This document shows positions 1 to 14,235 of a DNA stretch of 64,000 bases, in pieces. Numbering within the stretch: the first letter of the stretch is position 1; each line of letters starts with the position of its first letter. The notes beneath the pieces were generated by a model. The model made no database searches and was not told where the DNA came from. It worked only from the letters and a program-made list of their open reading frames with translations. Source of the DNA: Plantago major (lineage: Eukaryota; Streptophyta; Magnoliopsida; Lamiales; Plantaginaceae); NCBI GenBank assembly GCA_026545765.1, contig CM048841.1:88952636-89016635 (forward strand), written 5' to 3'. Position numbers and translations under genes: made by a program.

Positions 1-49
1 AACATACACTTCCAAAGTTGTTATAACAAAATTCTAACATCCGAGTAAA

Positions 50-2656
50 TCAGGCAGGATTATTCGTAACTCCCCTCGGCTTAATACAGTACACACGCGA
101 GCCCAGATGATCAACTTGAAGACCAGCTTCATCACATCCAGTAAAGAAAAGTGATTCATCCTCCTTTCCTATTCTGCGTCTCCAACTCATTAAGAAAGCT
201 GGTCGAGTGAGCGGGCATGAATCTGAGGTGGGGAAGTATAGTCAAACACTCGAACCAAAGTCAGAGAAAAATGTCAATTATGAGTCATGATTAAAAAGTC
301 ACCTGTATGTCCATTGTTACTTTGAGAAACAGCTCCACCAGATCGTGGTGTGTAGGATTTCAGGAGAAACAATAACGACTTTATAAGATTCTGATACTGC
401 TTAACATCTGCCAAAGACACATGTGAGTGATTGAAAGTGCGAAAAGGTACAATGTTTCACAAGTGCTACAGGTAAAGAAATAATGACAAGCATCATCAAA
501 TTCTCCATGCTTTGATAATAGTTGGCAAATGCGTAAAAAAAAAAAAAACCATGTCGAATAATATACTTACAGAGTAATATATCACTTGCTATAATAAGGT
601 CCCAGTCTGGGTTAGAAACTGGAAATGCATCGCCCCAGGAATCTGCAAACGGAAACAAAACGAGATTTAGATTATTAAGGACAAGTCATAATATGTGAAG
701 TATCAGCATTAGACAACGAATGCAGAAAGGTTACGTCGTATGTGAGGAAGGACAGGAGTAACTTCATTTATCCGGCAATTATGAGCTATATTCTCTTCAA
801 TTTCAGCATCATCGTAATCTGATGTTGTAATGTCAAGTTGAAATGTTTTCTGCAGATAAATGGCCAAAGCTCCAGTTCCACTGCAAAGAGATACAGAAAT
901 AAAAATCTGAAACAGGAAAATAATGAATGAAATCTAAGCCGCTATTCTTATTTTCCTCCGTGGTTTCAATGAGCACAACTTTTGGGAAATAGAACGACAA
1001 AAAGATTGGGCTACTTTCAGATTGACTGACAACCAAATGCACACTATTCTTTTCAACAAATTGCTTTCACTGAGGCCTAAAGATACTATATGTTTGCCAA
1101 TCAGGATAGATTCAGTCTCCAGTATATTCCTCTTGACACATTATTCACAATGCAGGGTGTTACTTCTACAAGATAACGGTCTATTCGAATGGAATGGAAA
1201 GTAACACTTCTGTTGAAACATGAAGATGAGATGTCACAAAACAGAAAGTCTAGCCTGTACCATAACTAGATACCTTCCCAGCTCGAGCACTCTTCTTCCC
1301 TCCAACCATGTTCTGTGTTCAACCAACCACTCAGCAAATGCAAATGTACCAGGCCAGAGCAGATTAGCATTTAATTGGTGAAAAGAAAATTCCTGGACTA
1401 GCAACTCCTGCAAAGAAGAAAAAAGTTGCATGTAAGCTCTTTTAACATTAAACTCCATGATAGCAGTCCCAATGGGATTCATTACAATTCTCCAACAGCA
1501 AATTAGGTATGTTCAGTCAATGGATTGTAGGCTGGTACTTACGCATGTAACATCAGGAATCCGACTTGTCATCATGAAATGCAAATTATATTATACGCAC
1601 ATACCTTTAACTAGGAGCAACACGGAAACCAAAATGTATTGTGAAAGTTACAAAAAGTTACACTAAACGAGCAGGAGAAATTTGCCAAGTGCATCTCTAG
1701 AACATAAAACTACATGCTTATGCGAGGGTTGGTCTATCTCCTACTCAACAGACAGAAAATAATGCAGAAGCTCACATACACACAGGACACAGCACCTATG
1801 GATTTCCAAAGTTTTTGTCAATTCTTGTAAAATAGTAACTAGGAACAACACGAAAATCAAAATGTATGGTAAAAGTTAAAACAAGTCACCACCAAACAAG
1901 CAGGAGGAATTTGTCAAGTGCCTCTCTACAACATAAAACCATATGAGTATGTGACGGTTCATCTATCTCTCACTCAACAGACAGAAAATAATGCAGAAGC
2001 ACACATATGAGGTATCTGCAGTTAGTGATTGACACGGCACCTAAGGATTTCCAACGTTTTTGTTAATTCTTGTTCGAGCCCACAGATAAATCACCTTTTC
2101 TTACTTCATACAACATTCTAAACCACCTTTTCTTACTTGAGTACAACATTCTCACCTTTTCTTACTTGAGCACAACATTCTCACCTTTTCATACAACATT
2201 CTACATTAATCACGTTTTATTTCTTAATCATTTCACTCAATTTATACATTCAGCTACTAATAAAATCAAGAGCTTCCTAATTAATTTCCTATTATCAACT
2301 CCAAATATCCATTTCAAGCTAAATGAGGTTTAAAAAACTCAGCTTTTGACTATTACAAATAACAAATACTCCCAGAAGAAAAAGAAAGCAAACGAAAAAC
2401 CAAATGGGTGTCCAAGAAAACAAGCAAAATTACCGATCCAGGAAACTGATGCTTCCTTTCTACAAAATTGTTCTGAACATCTCCACTGCTTTCCTCCTCT
2501 ACAGCAAAAAAAATTAAACATACAAACACATAAATAACTCAAAATAAAGACCTAAAAGACAAATACACATAATTACAAGGTCTATTTTGGCAAACCTGAT
2601 GAGCTGTCATCACCACCGGCAAAAAGCGAAGACGGCGAGAAAAGAGCAATATCCAT
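50..2656 (-). CDS. SAM-dependent methyltransferase, lysine methyltransferase-like (Methyltransf_16 family), 7 exons, 243 aa
   Basis: Exons read on the minus strand: 2656-2596, 2498-2434, 1407-1274, 880-735, 642-571, 407-303, 198-50. All introns are GT-AG and the phases close to 732 nt ending in TGA at 52-50. The start is the first ATG of a short exon encoding MDIALFSPSSLFAGG. Residues about 81-92 carry the SAM-binding motif I (VLELGSGTGALA), an acidic post-I strand follows (LDITTSDYDD), and SWGDAFP and WDLIIASDILLY (residues about 149-160) occupy the position of the family's acidic-x-x-aromatic motif. The C-terminus holds FLMSWRRRIGKEDE. Members of this family methylate lysines of cytosolic proteins such as elongation factors or chaperones; the substrate here is unknown. 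It resembles Arabidopsis proteins annotated only as putative methyltransferases. The gene is complete and is divergently paired with the DUF936 gene across 374 bp. Confidence 0.86.
1610..2072. repeat. Imperfect tandem duplication inside methyltransferase intron 2
   Basis: Unit 1 (about 1610-1837) and unit 2 (about 1838-2072) align along their whole length with an offset of 228 bp. Both contain the CTAGGARCAACACGRAAA segment, the AAGTGCMTCTCTASAACATAAAAC segment and the ACAGACAGAAAATAATGCAG segment. It is a local duplication with no coding sense, and the divergence between units suggests it is not recent. Confidence 0.85.
2092..2202. repeat. Short tandem repeat array, four units of about 21-32 bp
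   Basis: The phrase CACCTTTTCTTACTTGAG..ACAACATTCT recurs four times with small changes, the last copy being shortened. It lies in the same intron directly after the 228-bp duplication. Confidence 0.85.
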
Positions 2657-3030
2657 TGATGCTCAGCTCAGCTCACCTACAAAGAGAGTACGTACGGACT
2701 ACACTCTATTGGGCCTTATAATCAATTTCACACACAAAAGCCCAATTTAGTCACTGGGCTCAATAACCAGCCCAATTACTAAGGACAATAACATGACCGT
2801 TATCCAATCGCAACGGTCCAAAAAGCACGGAAATTTTTAAAAAGTTTTTCTGACCGTTAGACTTCACACAATCACTCATTTCAGCTTCCTTCACCGCTCT
2901 CCCATTACTACTTCACCTCCCATGTAATTAATAACAAGAATTCCCAATTCAATTCAAACCCTTTTTCCGATTCTTGAATTTTAACAAAACTGAACATTTT
3001 CTTGATTAAGGGCGTGTTAGGTAGAAGATA
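2657..3030. promoter_or_regulatory. Bidirectional promoter with three AACGG (MSA-type) sites
   Basis: This 374-bp gap separates the divergent start codons of the methyltransferase (2656, minus) and the DUF936 gene (3031, plus). CCGTT/AACGG cores occur at 2797-2801, 2812-2816 and 2854-2858. The third, read on minus at 2861-2851, is TCTAACGGTCA, a full match to the plant mitosis-specific activator consensus YCYAACGGYYA bound by three-repeat MYB factors. The other two match the core but miss flanking positions. The cluster lies about 170-235 bp upstream of the DUF936 start. Regulation is inferred from motifs only. Confidence 0.6.
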
Positions 3031-4981
<1,951 letters not shown>

Positions 4982-5402
4982 AGTACAACTTATAATGAAT
5001 GTATTTTCCATGGATATGAAGTTATTGTGTTGAAGTGAGGTGTGAAAAGAACAACAGAATGGAAGTTAATTGTGTGGTATCTACAGTGTGCTTTACAGAT
5101 TCAATCAAATTTTTACAATTCTTTTTAATTTAGTTGTCCAATTTTTTAACTATCTACCTAGTTACTGTTGAAAAGTTTACTCTGAACTCTTGGAAAGCAG
5201 TGTATATATCAGGCCAGTGATCATATTTTCTTCTTCGAAACTATGGAACTCAGACAGTGCAATTAAATTTGGTACAAACAAAAACAACAATGTTCTCTGT
5301 ATACTTGCAGCAAATTACACATTGAGTATGCTCCTTTGTGAAAGGGAGTAGAGCATCTCCAGATTTTCAACATTCAGATGGTATACAAACTTGGATGACT
5401 TA
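4982..5402. other. Downstream region of the DUF936 gene, no gene seen
   Basis: Holds the probable 3' UTR and AT-rich spacer up to the transposon boundary at 5403. The phrase GAGCATCTCCAGATTTTCAAC near 5351 resembles the end of some plant MITEs, but no partner end was found. Confidence 0.5.
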
Positions 5403-5688
5403 CTGAGTGTTTGGTTCTACACTTTGAACTAAATTTGAATTGAGTTTCGAATTGATAAATAGTAACTAAATTGGAATTGAGTTTTGTGTTTGGTATTAAA
5501 TTGTAGTATTTATAGGTTTTGTAGGATATTTGAATAGGTTTTGTAAGAATGTGTAAGAGATGTGTAAGAATGAAATGATTTGTATTGGAATTTGATAAAG
5601 TGAGATTTGAATTAAATGATTAGTTTAAGGTAGTTTGAATGATGTGATTGATTGTGTTGGTAGTATTTTAGTGGATAATGTGTTAGTA

Positions 5689-5723
5689 GTAATAATAATA
5701 ATTATTATTATTATTCTTATTGT

Positions 5724-5757
<34 letters not shown>
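5689..5757. repeat. AAT/ATT trinucleotide microsatellite
   Basis: Runs of AAT, then ATT, then ATA/AAT form a 69-bp imperfect self-complementary trinucleotide tract just before the nested MITE. Confidence 0.95.
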
Positions 5758-5759
<2 letters not shown>

Positions 5760-6007
5760 CCCTTCGTTCCAAAGACTTTTTTCCATTTTTACATTTTGAA
5801 CGTTCCATTAGAAACTTTCAGTTTATTTTTATGGAAACCTACTATCTCAATTATTAATATTTTGATCTTCTATTTCATACTTTATCAATTATCTTTCTTA
5901 CTTTTTACTATACACTTATTACTTTATCTATATACACAATTTTTTAATCAAACTTCTTTAAAATTGTGCAAAAAGTAAATAGCAACAAATCTATAGAATG
6001 GAGTAAG
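5758..6007. mobile_element. Degenerate Stowaway-like MITE nested in the larger element
   Basis: The left end CTCCCTTCGTTCCAAAGACT matches the CTCCCTCCGTYCC start typical of Stowaway (Tc1/mariner) MITEs. The right end ...GAATGGAGTAAGTA is a decayed inverted copy. The length of about 250 bp and AT-rich non-coding body fit the class. Ends are approximate. Confidence 0.5.
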
Positions 6008-7026
6008 TAATAATTTGCACTTGAATAGTAATCCGATTACGGAATCTGGTGTGGTGTCCGTTTGGCCTTTCTTATTTGGTCTATTGGGGTATTTTTGAAT
6101 TGGTAATAAGTGGTGATACTATTGGAGCACTTGTAGCATTTGTTATCGATAATTGCCTTGTTTTTAATCAATATATCTCTAAATCTAAGTATCACAATAT
6201 ATGGTACGGTTATTAATTATTATAAATACTATATAATATAAATTTAAATATCGAATGCACAAATATATTTTCCCACAAGAATATAAACATTAGGGTTCAA
6301 ATATTTTATATAATCAAACATTTCGGAGATAATCGATGACATATTTGTCGGAGTTTGCGAGAGTGTATATTATTACAAACAAAAACAAATAGCAAACATT
6401 TGTAAGAATGTGTAAGATATGTGTAAGAATGAAATGATGTATATTGTCATTTGATAAAGTGAAATTTGATGAAATGATTGATTTAAGGCAATTTGATAAT
6501 AAGTTTTGTCAAACCGAATGAAGCACATACAAGATAGAAGCTAGCAGAAATCGAATCGAACTCCAGCCTCCAAAGTCCAAACAACTAAATATTCCTTTTT
6601 TTTAGGTAATCAACCGATCAATGTATAGATTAATACAATTATATGAAGGAATTGGAGAGGGATGGCTGGAGAAAGGATCTCCGCCGGTGGCCGGAATTAT
6701 TTTTCTTCGTTTTTAAAATCTAAACCGACCATTACATAGATCGGGAAGAGAATGACTCGTTTATGTATTCGAATGTGAAAATGAACGGTTTGATCGGAAG
6801 TTATGACCGATTTTCCGTTCGCCGATGAGAGGAAGGTGAAAGAGAAGGGGTTGATTGTTTTTTAGGAGAGAGAGAAGAGTGACATGCTAGTGTTTTCTTA
6901 TGTCGTTTGAGTTGGATTAATTCCATTCAAGTAGCACTGTAACGAATTGAGAGCCAAATACAAAATGTTGGTCCAACTCAATTTGAGTTGAAGTAACTCA
7001 ACTCAAATATAGAAACAAACACTCTG

Positions 7027-7941
7027 TTACTCTTTGAAGACTCTATTTAAATAACTGTATCGGATGTCATTAATTGCGAATGGAGAGACCAGTCTTTCAG
7101 CAACATTCTACAAGAAAGAAATACCAATCTACACTACCTGTGTTGTCAAAATAGTACCTCAAAACTCTAGGATCATACAAATGAAGGAAATTCATTAAAA
7201 ACAACTTGTAGCTTAGCATAAACATCAGAAGCCTACCCAGTAAAAAGTTGGACAACTAGGAAGTAGACACCTTCAGAAGTGATTCAATGGAGTTGGATTG
7301 TAAGAGGAAGCAAGCTGACATCAGAACTGAAGTACTGAACCATCCTATGCAAACAAACTAAAGAGAGGCAGCAAAACGCGTATAAAAAACATACCTTTCT
7401 AGGCCTTTTGCCAGAGTATCAGAAAGAAATAACAACAGTAAACTAGAAGTTCAAAACTACGAATACAAACCTGGCTAGCTTCAGCATTAATCAACTCACC
7501 CAATCGGATAAATTTAACTTGAAGCTACAATGCACACTTACTCATTACCAATGAACACCACAAATCACTAGATCACTGAAGCATATCTTAACCAATAGAA
7601 TAGTAATTAGCATCATCGCAAGTGAGTCATGAATAAAATATGCAGCAAGAATCATTCCTTTCCATTAACAAGTAAACCAGTCGATTACACAGATACATAC
7701 AATAGAGAAGAAAGCTTTAGAGCAGCCACAACACACACTTACTCATTACCAATGAACACTGCAGATGACTAGATGAGTGAAGCATATCTTAATCAATAGA
7801 ATAGCAATATGCAGCAAGAATCATCCATTTCCATTAACGAGTAAACGAGTCAATTACACAGATACATACAAAAAAGAAGAAAACTTTAGCCACTCCTCAA
7901 ACACCAGAACAACTAAAGACACCACCTTTGAAGTCCTCCAT
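7027..7941. other. Spacer and probable 3' flank of the minus-strand plastid gene, with a duplication
   Basis: No gene is recognised. A stretch at about 7533-7723 is repeated imperfectly at about 7734-7897 (shared CACACTTACTCATTACCAAT, GAAGCATATCTTAA and CAGATACATACAA). The second unit ends close to the stop codon of the minus-strand gene at 7942, so part of this is probably its 3' UTR. Confidence 0.6.
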
Positions 7942-8493
7942 TTAAGGCCAGACACTAACTTTCTCTTTCTCAAACTTAAGATACAAAGCAGAAGCAGCAG
8001 CCACAAAATAGACCTGAATAAAAATAATAGACGGAGAATGATAGTTAATCACACTCTGACCAGTCGCCAGCTCCACCAGCAACAAAGCCGTCAAACCCAG
8101 AGCCGCAATCCGCCCATTAGCCCGCTCCGAATACGGGCTAAACCCGAATTCCACATTTAGCCCACCGGATTTCGGCTCTTTTAACGGCACTGGAGGAAGA
8201 AACACGCCCGACCCGGATGAAGATGAACTTGACCCGGGTTTTTTCCCCTTTCGGGTTTTGCGGATTTCGGCCTTCTTGCCGGTTCCGCTCTTGTAGCGGA
8301 GGCGGACCTGAGAGAGGCGGTTCTCGAAGGAGTCGCCTTCTGGGGCCGGTTCGGAGGGTGTAGAGGTGGAGCTGCCGTCTTCTGGAGTGGCGCGAGGTGG
8401 TGGGTGGAGGTGGAGCTTGTGGGGTGGTGAAGAAGGGAAAGTAGTGGTGGTTGGTTTGGAGAATTGTAGAGTTGAAGAAGGTAGAGTTGCCAT
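7942..8493 (-). CDS. Predicted plastid LHC-like (HLIP/LIL-type) membrane protein, 183 aa, single exon
   Basis: The first ~60 residues are rich in Ser, Thr and Pro and low in acidic residues, as in a plastid transit peptide. A basic Ser-rich linker follows. Residues about 117-145 (FGFSPYSERANGRIAALGL) contain E-x-x-N-G-R at E123, N126 and R128, the chlorophyll-binding signature of light-harvesting and high-light-inducible helices. A second hydrophobic stretch (IIFIQVYFVAAASALYL) lies at about 156-172. Small LHC-like proteins of this kind sit in thylakoids and act in pigment handling or photoprotection. With two helices it recalls two-helix stress-enhanced proteins, but I cannot name an ortholog. 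The start ATG precedes MATLPSSTLQFSK. Confidence 0.72.
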   Translation of the reverse strand: MATLPSSTLQFSKPTTTTFPSSPPHKLHLHPPPRATPEDGSSTSTPSEPAPEGDSFENRLSQVRLRYKSGTGKKAEIRKTRKGKKPGSSSSSSGSGVFLPPVPLKEPKSGGLNVEFGFSPYSERANGRIAALGLTALLLVELATGQSVINYHSPSIIFIQVYFVAAASALYLKFEKEKVSVWP

Positions 8494-9609
<1,116 letters not shown>

Positions 9610-12600
9610 ATGGATCTTCTTCGAGCTTACAGTCAAGACGAGGAAGAAAACGAGAATGAGGAAGAAGAATCCTCCCCCATCAGAATTATTCCCTCCAAAT
9701 CGGCAGCACCGGCAGTAGACGACACCATGCTCTCCTTGACGGCAGCTGGCCAAGCTCAATCCAACACACAGAAGCCTCTCGATCCAACTCAACACGTCGT
9801 TTCCTTCAATCCGACCTACGACCAGCTATGGACTCCCATAGTCGGCCCAGCTCATCCCTATGCCAAGGACGGGTTAGCTCAGGGGCTTCGCAATCACAAA
9901 TTAGGGTTTGTGGAAGATGCTCATATCCAGCCCTTTGTCTTCGATGAGCAGTACAATACTTTCTACAAGTTCGGCTACGCTGCTGATCCGTCTCAGAGTA
10001 GTTATGTCGGTGATGTGGAAGGGTTTAAGGAGCACGATGGGGTTTCGGTGTATAATATTCCGCAGCACGAGCAGAAGAAGCGGAAATTGGAGAAGAAGAA
10101 GGAGAATTTGGTTGAGGAGGAGGTGGTGAATAAGGAGGAGGTTCAGAATCCGGCGACCGATACATGGTTGATGAAGAACAGGGCGAGTCCGTGGGCGGGG
10201 AAGAAGGATTGGTTGCAGGAGGAGCTGACTGAGGAGCAGAAGAAGTATGCGGAGGAGCACGCGAAGAAGAAAGGGGAGAAGGAAGGGGGTGAGAAGGAGA
10301 AAGGGGAGGCTTTTCAGGATAAGACTACTTTTCATGGGAAGGAGGACAAGGATTATCAAGGGCGGTCGTGGATTGCACCGCCCAAGGATGCGAAGGCGAG
10401 TAATGATCACTGTTATATACCTAAGAGATTGGTGCACACTTGGAGTGGCCATACGAAAGGGGTTTCGGCTATTAGGTTCTTCCCCAAGCATGGTCATTTG
10501 TTATTGTCGGCAGGGATGGATACTAAGGTGAAGATTTGGGATGTTTTTAATTCGGGGAAATGTATGAGAACGTATATGGGGCATGGCAAGGCTGTGAGGG
10601 ATGTGTGGTTTAGTAATGATGGGAGTAAGTTCTTGTCTGCTGGGTATGATAAGAATATTAAGTACTGGGATACGGAGACAGGGCAAGTGATATCGACTTT
10701 CTCAACTGGGAAGATTCCTTATGTAGTGAGGCTTAATCCGGATGATGACAAGCAGAATGTGCTGTTAGCTGGGATGAGTGATAAGAAGATTGTCCAGTGG
10801 GATATGAAGAGCGGAGAGATTACTCAGGAGTATGACCAGCATTTAGGTGCTGTGAATACGATTACTTTTGTAGACAATAATCGGAGGTTTGTTACATCGA
10901 GTGACGATAAGTCTTTGCGTGTGTGGGAGTTTGGCATACCAGTCGTTATCAAGTATATCAGTGAGCCTCATATGCATTCTATGCCTTCGATATCGTTGCA
11001 TCCAAATTCGAACTGGCTAGCATGTCAGAGTTTGGATAATCAGATTCTTATTTATAGTACCAGGGAGAGATTCCAGCTGAATAAGAAGAAGAGGTTTGCC
11101 GGGCACATTGTGGCTGGGTATGCTTGTCAGGTGAACTTTTCACCCGATGGACGGTTTGTCATGTCAGGGGATGGCGAGGGTAGGTGCTGGTTTTGGGACT
11201 GGAAGAGTTGCAAAGTGTTTAGAACACTTAAGTGTCATGAGGGAGTTTGTATAGGTGCCGAGTGGCATCCGTTGGAGCAGAGTAAAGTTGCAACCTGTGG
11301 CTGGGACGGCTTAATCAAATACTGGTATGTGTTCTTATTCTTTTGTCATGACTTCAATATTAATGCCCGGGCTGTGACCGATTTAATTGAAAAAGTTATA
11401 TATGCTTCTTAGATACTGGGTACTAGTTTGCTATATCAGATAATATTAATATTCATATACTACTATGTGAATAGATGTAAATGTAATGACATGCCTTGTT
11501 CTGTATGATTTGACTGCGTGAAAACAAATAGTTGACCATACTATTTTATTTGAAACTGAACACTGCATTATTTGTTTGGTCATGGTAGTTATCCTTTGTA
11601 TCTGATCTGCATCAATGTAGATCAAGCCAGGAACTTGAACTTACAAAATTTTGCAGTATTTGCTTGCTGTATTTCACTCTCCTGCCCATAATGGTTATTT
11701 CACCTGTACTTGGGGATAATATTCAAAGTGCAAACTGCTATGCTGAATCTTTAATGCCGAACTAGTAGCAAGTTATAGTATATATTTTTTAGTACATTGG
11801 GCCAGCTCCAGTAACCGAACTGCATACAATTGCTGGCTGTGTAATTTGACCCCCTTTTTGTCATTCCAACCTTGCTTCTGTGAGATGACATCTATTAGAG
11901 ATCTCAACCTTATTTAAAGTTACTGCAGCCTGTACCCTGGCATTTGTTGATCTATAATTACTATGTATTAAAATTTGAAATGCACAGCATGTTTGGAGAG
12001 GTGGCATAATATTTTAGATTGAGTTGACATATTATCATTAATATTTGAAGAGGTGACATATTGTGATTAATATTTGAAATGCACAGCATGTTATTCTAAT
12101 CTTCGTATTTCTTGTTATATTATAATCCGAGGCATGCTTCTTTATGTTGCACTTTTGTGTACATGTGCCCAAGTCTAGACAGTTAAGTCACTGGGGAACT
12201 TGCTTTAAACCTTGCTCTTTTAGTTCCATGGTGTTCTATGTGCTCTGTCCTGGAAGGATGACCTCAAGAAACCACTTTATGCTATTATTGCCCATTTATA
12301 GTTCAATCATGTGAAGTAGAAGTATAGATATGTATGTTTCAGACCCCTATGGGCCAGGCTGCTGCTTTTATAAAATATGCTAGTTTTTTTGTTCAGTATT
12401 ATGGTAATGATAGTTGTGAGAAGCGTATACATTTTCTTCTGGTGAACTGAAGCTGCATGTTTGGTTCATGTTGTCAATATTGCACTTGTTTTGTTATATG
12501 CTTAGTTCTTTGAACCGTATCGAGGCCCCACTGATCGAATTAATAAAAGGAAATAAGCTGGATTTGTGTGCTATGATCTTGTCATGAATTGTTCTGGTTA

Positions 12601-12656
12601 ATTTCTCCACTGCCTAAGTTCATTCTAACAATATATCCTTCTAATGCAGGGACTAA
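9610..12656 (+). CDS. PRP17: Pre-mRNA-processing factor 17 (PRP17/CDC40), WD40 protein, 573 aa
   Basis: Exon 1 spans 9610-11324. After a 1325-bp GT-AG intron, a terminal exon adds only seven coding bases (12650-12656), finishing the last Trp codon, Asp and TAA. The protein therefore ends [10 protein letters not shown], as PRP17 homologues do; reading on through the donor would add an unrelated tail. The acidic N-terminus ([20 protein letters not shown]) and the [18 protein letters not shown] and WAGKKDW segments are family hallmarks. A Lys/Glu-rich stretch precedes seven WD40 repeats from about residue 270 ([15 protein letters not shown]...VKIWDV). PRP17 acts in the second catalytic step of splicing in the nucleus. 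The start ATG has a good context (ACCATGG). Start and full length agree with the family. Confidence 0.95.
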
Positions 12657-13298
12657 GCTACCAGACAGAACTAGGAACATGCGCCTGCAGTGCATCTGCT
12701 GTTGATGGTTTCGTCTCAAAAGTAACTGGAGAATTACACTGAATATACATATAGGGTCCAGGGTTTCTTAATTGTTATAAGAAGTTGAGAAGAAAGCCAG
12801 GCAGACACCAAACCTGTGTATCTTAAGCAAATTGTCATTTTCAAGTTTGCATTTTTGTTTTCTCGACTTGTTCTCCGGGACCATATTTGTAGCTTCATAC
12901 ATGTTGTATTTTAAGGGAGTGATGTTTTTGCTTCATTTAGTTGGATTTATTGCCTTCCCTTTTCCCTTTAGCTTGTTGCTAAATTTCATGCCCTTTCGCA
13001 AACAGTATTAGGCTCATTAATTTAAAATCACAAGCTTTAGGTTCACCTGATTGAAGCCGTCTGGATTCTATACTAGAGTGGACACAGGCTTCTAGGTTCT
13101 CTTGAGCTTTGAATGGGTATCTGCAATTGGATGTCATTTGTCAGATGACATTGCAAATTAAAGACAAGTAAATGCCGAAGCAAACTTAAAACCTTAAACT
13201 GAAATAGGTACTAGTATCTACGGCTTTCAAAGCTTTTGGCATATCTTTGAATTACAGAAAAATGAAACGGTTTGTTGTGTTTCAAAAAACTAAAAGAG
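12657..13298. other. PRP17 3' UTR and spacer
   Basis: The 3' UTR follows directly after the seven-base coding end of the last exon. The remainder is spacer up to the tRNA gene. No other feature seen. Confidence 0.6.
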
Positions 13299-13370
13299 TG
13301 CGTCTGCCGGGAGTCGAACCCGGGTCTATTGCTTGGAAGGCAATTATCCTAACCGTTGGACTACAAACGC
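13299..13370 (-). tRNA. tRNA-Gly (anticodon UCC)
   Basis: Read on minus, GCGTTTG pairs with CAGACGC as the acceptor stem (one G-U), followed by discriminator A. The D-arm region is GTCCAACGGTTAGGAT. The anticodon stem ATTGC/GCAAT encloses the loop CTTCCAA, giving anticodon TCC. The T-arm is CCGGGTTCGACTCCCGG, which includes the B box. A run of six T directly downstream is a good Pol III terminator. No intron is present. It lies between PRP17 and the SUMO protease gene. Confidence 0.95.
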
Positions 13371-14235
13371 TACATGTCTACAAATCGTATAGCCTAAATT
13401 TCAAAAGTGACTTCTGATTCCTGTTTTAGTTTCAACTTGGCTGTCAAAAATACGTGCTTGTGAGTTTCAATTTCTCAAATCTCAATTAATCAAGCTTTGG
13501 CCTTTGCGATGTGCCCTTATAAACTATTTCCAGCTCTTCAAATCGTTGCTCGTAGAGTATGAGTTTCAACTTCTCAGGTCAAGTACTTCAAGGCATTTGC
13601 TGTTGGTAACTTGAAGAAATTAGTAAATGAGGTCCAACAAGTAGTACTTCATGTTTATATGGTGTTCCTCAGGCAGAAATTAGAAATTGAGTTAGAATGT
13701 TACGGAATAATTCAGTTTCAGATAGAGTTCATCACGAAAATGTTCATATGAAATTGGTTTGTATATGTATATTTCGCCATAGTACTTTGCCAGACTATAC
13801 TCAGAAGATGATGACAACATAGAACCTGTTCTCTCATTGACAAGAGATGGAGATATTGCATGTGGCGAGAGAGACATGGATCCCGATTAATCAACTCTCT
13901 GTCTAGTGGTTCCCAATTACATCAATTTACATGAAAATTACACAACAGGATATATCCTACCATCAGCAGAAACTGAATGACAAGAGTTGAGCCATGTAAT
14001 GTATTCACATGTCACTTATCAACTAAGCTGTTGGAGCCGCATCTTCTGTATTCCGGCAATCTCCGGAAATGATCCTTCAAAGATCATATAGCAAGTACAA
14101 TACACATCACTGGCGAAGCTCTACAAAACGGTATTATCCAAGTCCAATCTGCTGGGAACTAGCAGTTAGTTACAATTGACCCGATTTACAGTGTTGCATT
14201 CCATCCATGTGCAGGGTGTCATCTTACAGCACTAG
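13371..14235. other. Spacer and 3' flank of the SUMO protease gene
   Basis: No reading frame or RNA gene is supported. The right part probably includes the 3' UTR of the minus-strand protease gene ending at 14236. Confidence 0.5.

Larger units (their letters stand above)
5403..7026. mobile_element. PIF/Harbinger-like non-autonomous DNA transposon, about 1.6 kb
   Basis: Left end CTGAGTGTTTGGTTCTACA and right end (reverse complement) CAGAGTGTTTGTTTCTATA form imperfect terminal inverted repeats, about 21 of 25 positions matching. TTA flanks both sides (5400-5402 and 7027-7029), the target duplication expected for PIF/Harbinger. No transposase reading frame is present. An internal segment (about 5545-5640) recurs diverged at about 6398-6495, so the body may be composite. 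The superfamily call rests on the TSD and TIR style only. Confidence 0.5.

Noticed and set aside
9901..10497. 198-codon Leu/Pro-rich open frame on minus
   Set aside because: It lies entirely antisense to the PRP17 coding exon and its composition mirrors the Lys/Glu-rich sense strand.
13692..13877. 61-codon minus frame between tRNA and OTS
   Set aside because: Short, no family features, lies in probable 3' flank.
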